Assembly (NCBI GenBank): GCA_018673215.1
Contig: JABHDE010000076.1
Location: forward strand, 56,991 to 120,990
Direction of reading: 5' to 3'
Source of the DNA: Formosa sp.
GTDB lineage: Bacteria > Bacteroidota > Bacteroidia > Flavobacteriales > Flavobacteriaceae
Length of the DNA stretch: 64,000 nt
Shown: piece after piece, positions 63,777 to 64,000 of the stretch
How positions within the stretch are numbered: position 1 is the first letter of the stretch
Layout of the letters: each line of letters starts with the position of its first letter
Made by a program: the position numbers and the translations under genes
The notes under the pieces: model-generated
The model's database searches: none
Seen by the model: the letters and a program-made list of their open reading frames with translations, nothing else
Told to the model about the DNA's origin: nothing

Positions 63777-64000
63777 TCACAACGCTGTTCCTGCCAATAG
63801 CACTCCAATCGCAAGAGCTCCAATTGCGAACGAAAGATATGTACGTCCAGCTGTTTTCCAAATTGAAAACTTTCTAACTTTCACTTCGTTAATTTCATCC
63901 ACAGAAATTTCTTGTAGTTGCCCATTAGTATCTACAGTCAATGTTTGCTCATTTTTAGAAACTAAGGTTCCTTTAACATTTATTCCTCCAATACCCTTTA
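63777..64000 (-). CDS. Small membrane-anchored protein (partial, N-terminus beyond window)
   Basis: The minus frame is open from the window edge to a TGA at 63777 (about 74 codons). The visible part has a small beta-rich domain (VKGTLVSKNEQTLTVDTNGQ...ISVDEINEVKVRK) and a C-terminal membrane helix (YLSFAIGALAIGVLLAG). Unlike the other cassette genes its stop lies about 30 bases outside the repeat. Unknown function. Confidence 0.55.
   Translation of the reverse strand, partial: KGIGGINVKGTLVSKNEQTLTVDTNGQLQEISVDEINEVKVRKFSIWKTAGRTYLSFAIGALAIGVLLAGTAL

Overview
The window is a chromosomal segment of a member of the Bacteroidota, most likely family Flavobacteriaceae. This rests on gene content and order (the bat aerotolerance operon; acpP-fabF-rnc-IPExxxVDY-pyk divergent from purN), a type IX secretion (T9SS) C-terminal sorting domain, OmpA with thrombospondin type 3 repeats, AT-rich DNA, and promoters of the bacteroidetal type (TTTG about 18-21 bases upstream of TAnnTTTG). 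No rRNA or tRNA genes were seen.

Layout. 1-8654 (minus strand): a complete MoxR/Bat operon (moxR, DUF58, a DUF4381-like membrane protein, batA, batB, batC, batD and the start of batE), tightly packed with one- to eight-base overlaps. 8.8-15.9 kb: aldo/keto reductase, an AlbA_2-type ATP/DNA-binding-like protein, an ALDH7-type dehydrogenase, a CYTH phosphatase-like protein and phosphoenolpyruvate carboxylase. 15.9-26.5 kb: a nitrogen-assimilation block made of glnB-amt, porin-amt and gltBD. The glnB and porin promoters share an unusual inverted repeat about 26 bases upstream of the -7 box, which suggests a common activator. 26.6-33.3 kb: ilvD-ilvB-ilvN-ilvC-ilvA for branched-chain amino acids. 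33.4-37.7 kb (minus): acpP-fabF-rnc-IPExxxVDY-pyk. 37.8-42 kb: purN, an RNase H-like protein, a PfkB kinase and PurF. These are followed by a probable small RNA with its own promoter and terminator behind two 13-base direct repeats. 42-51.6 kb: Mn-type superoxide dismutase, an AddA-like helicase-nuclease, OmpA, an AddB-like nuclease, an alpha/beta hydrolase and a small conserved protein.

51.6-61.4 kb is more accessory: small membrane proteins, a lipoprotein esterase, two DoxX-like proteins, a gene broken by one in-frame amber codon, a lipoprotein, a histidine phosphatase, and a 1458-residue T9SS-secreted protein. The secreted protein carries a dikinase-like module whose domain order resembles glucan water dikinase.

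61.4-64.0 kb holds the most unusual structure. Six direct repeats of about 50 bases each encode the last 15 or so residues and stop codon of a tyrosine recombinase. They separate small cassette-like units, each with mostly one small minus-strand gene (lipoproteins, small membrane proteins, a broken Kazal-type inhibitor). In several units the stop codon of the cassette gene lies inside the repeat. Only a truncated recombinase is present in the window. I interpret this as an integron-like cassette array, or a stack of serial integrations, that uses the 3' end of an integrase gene as its attachment site. It appears to continue beyond the right edge.
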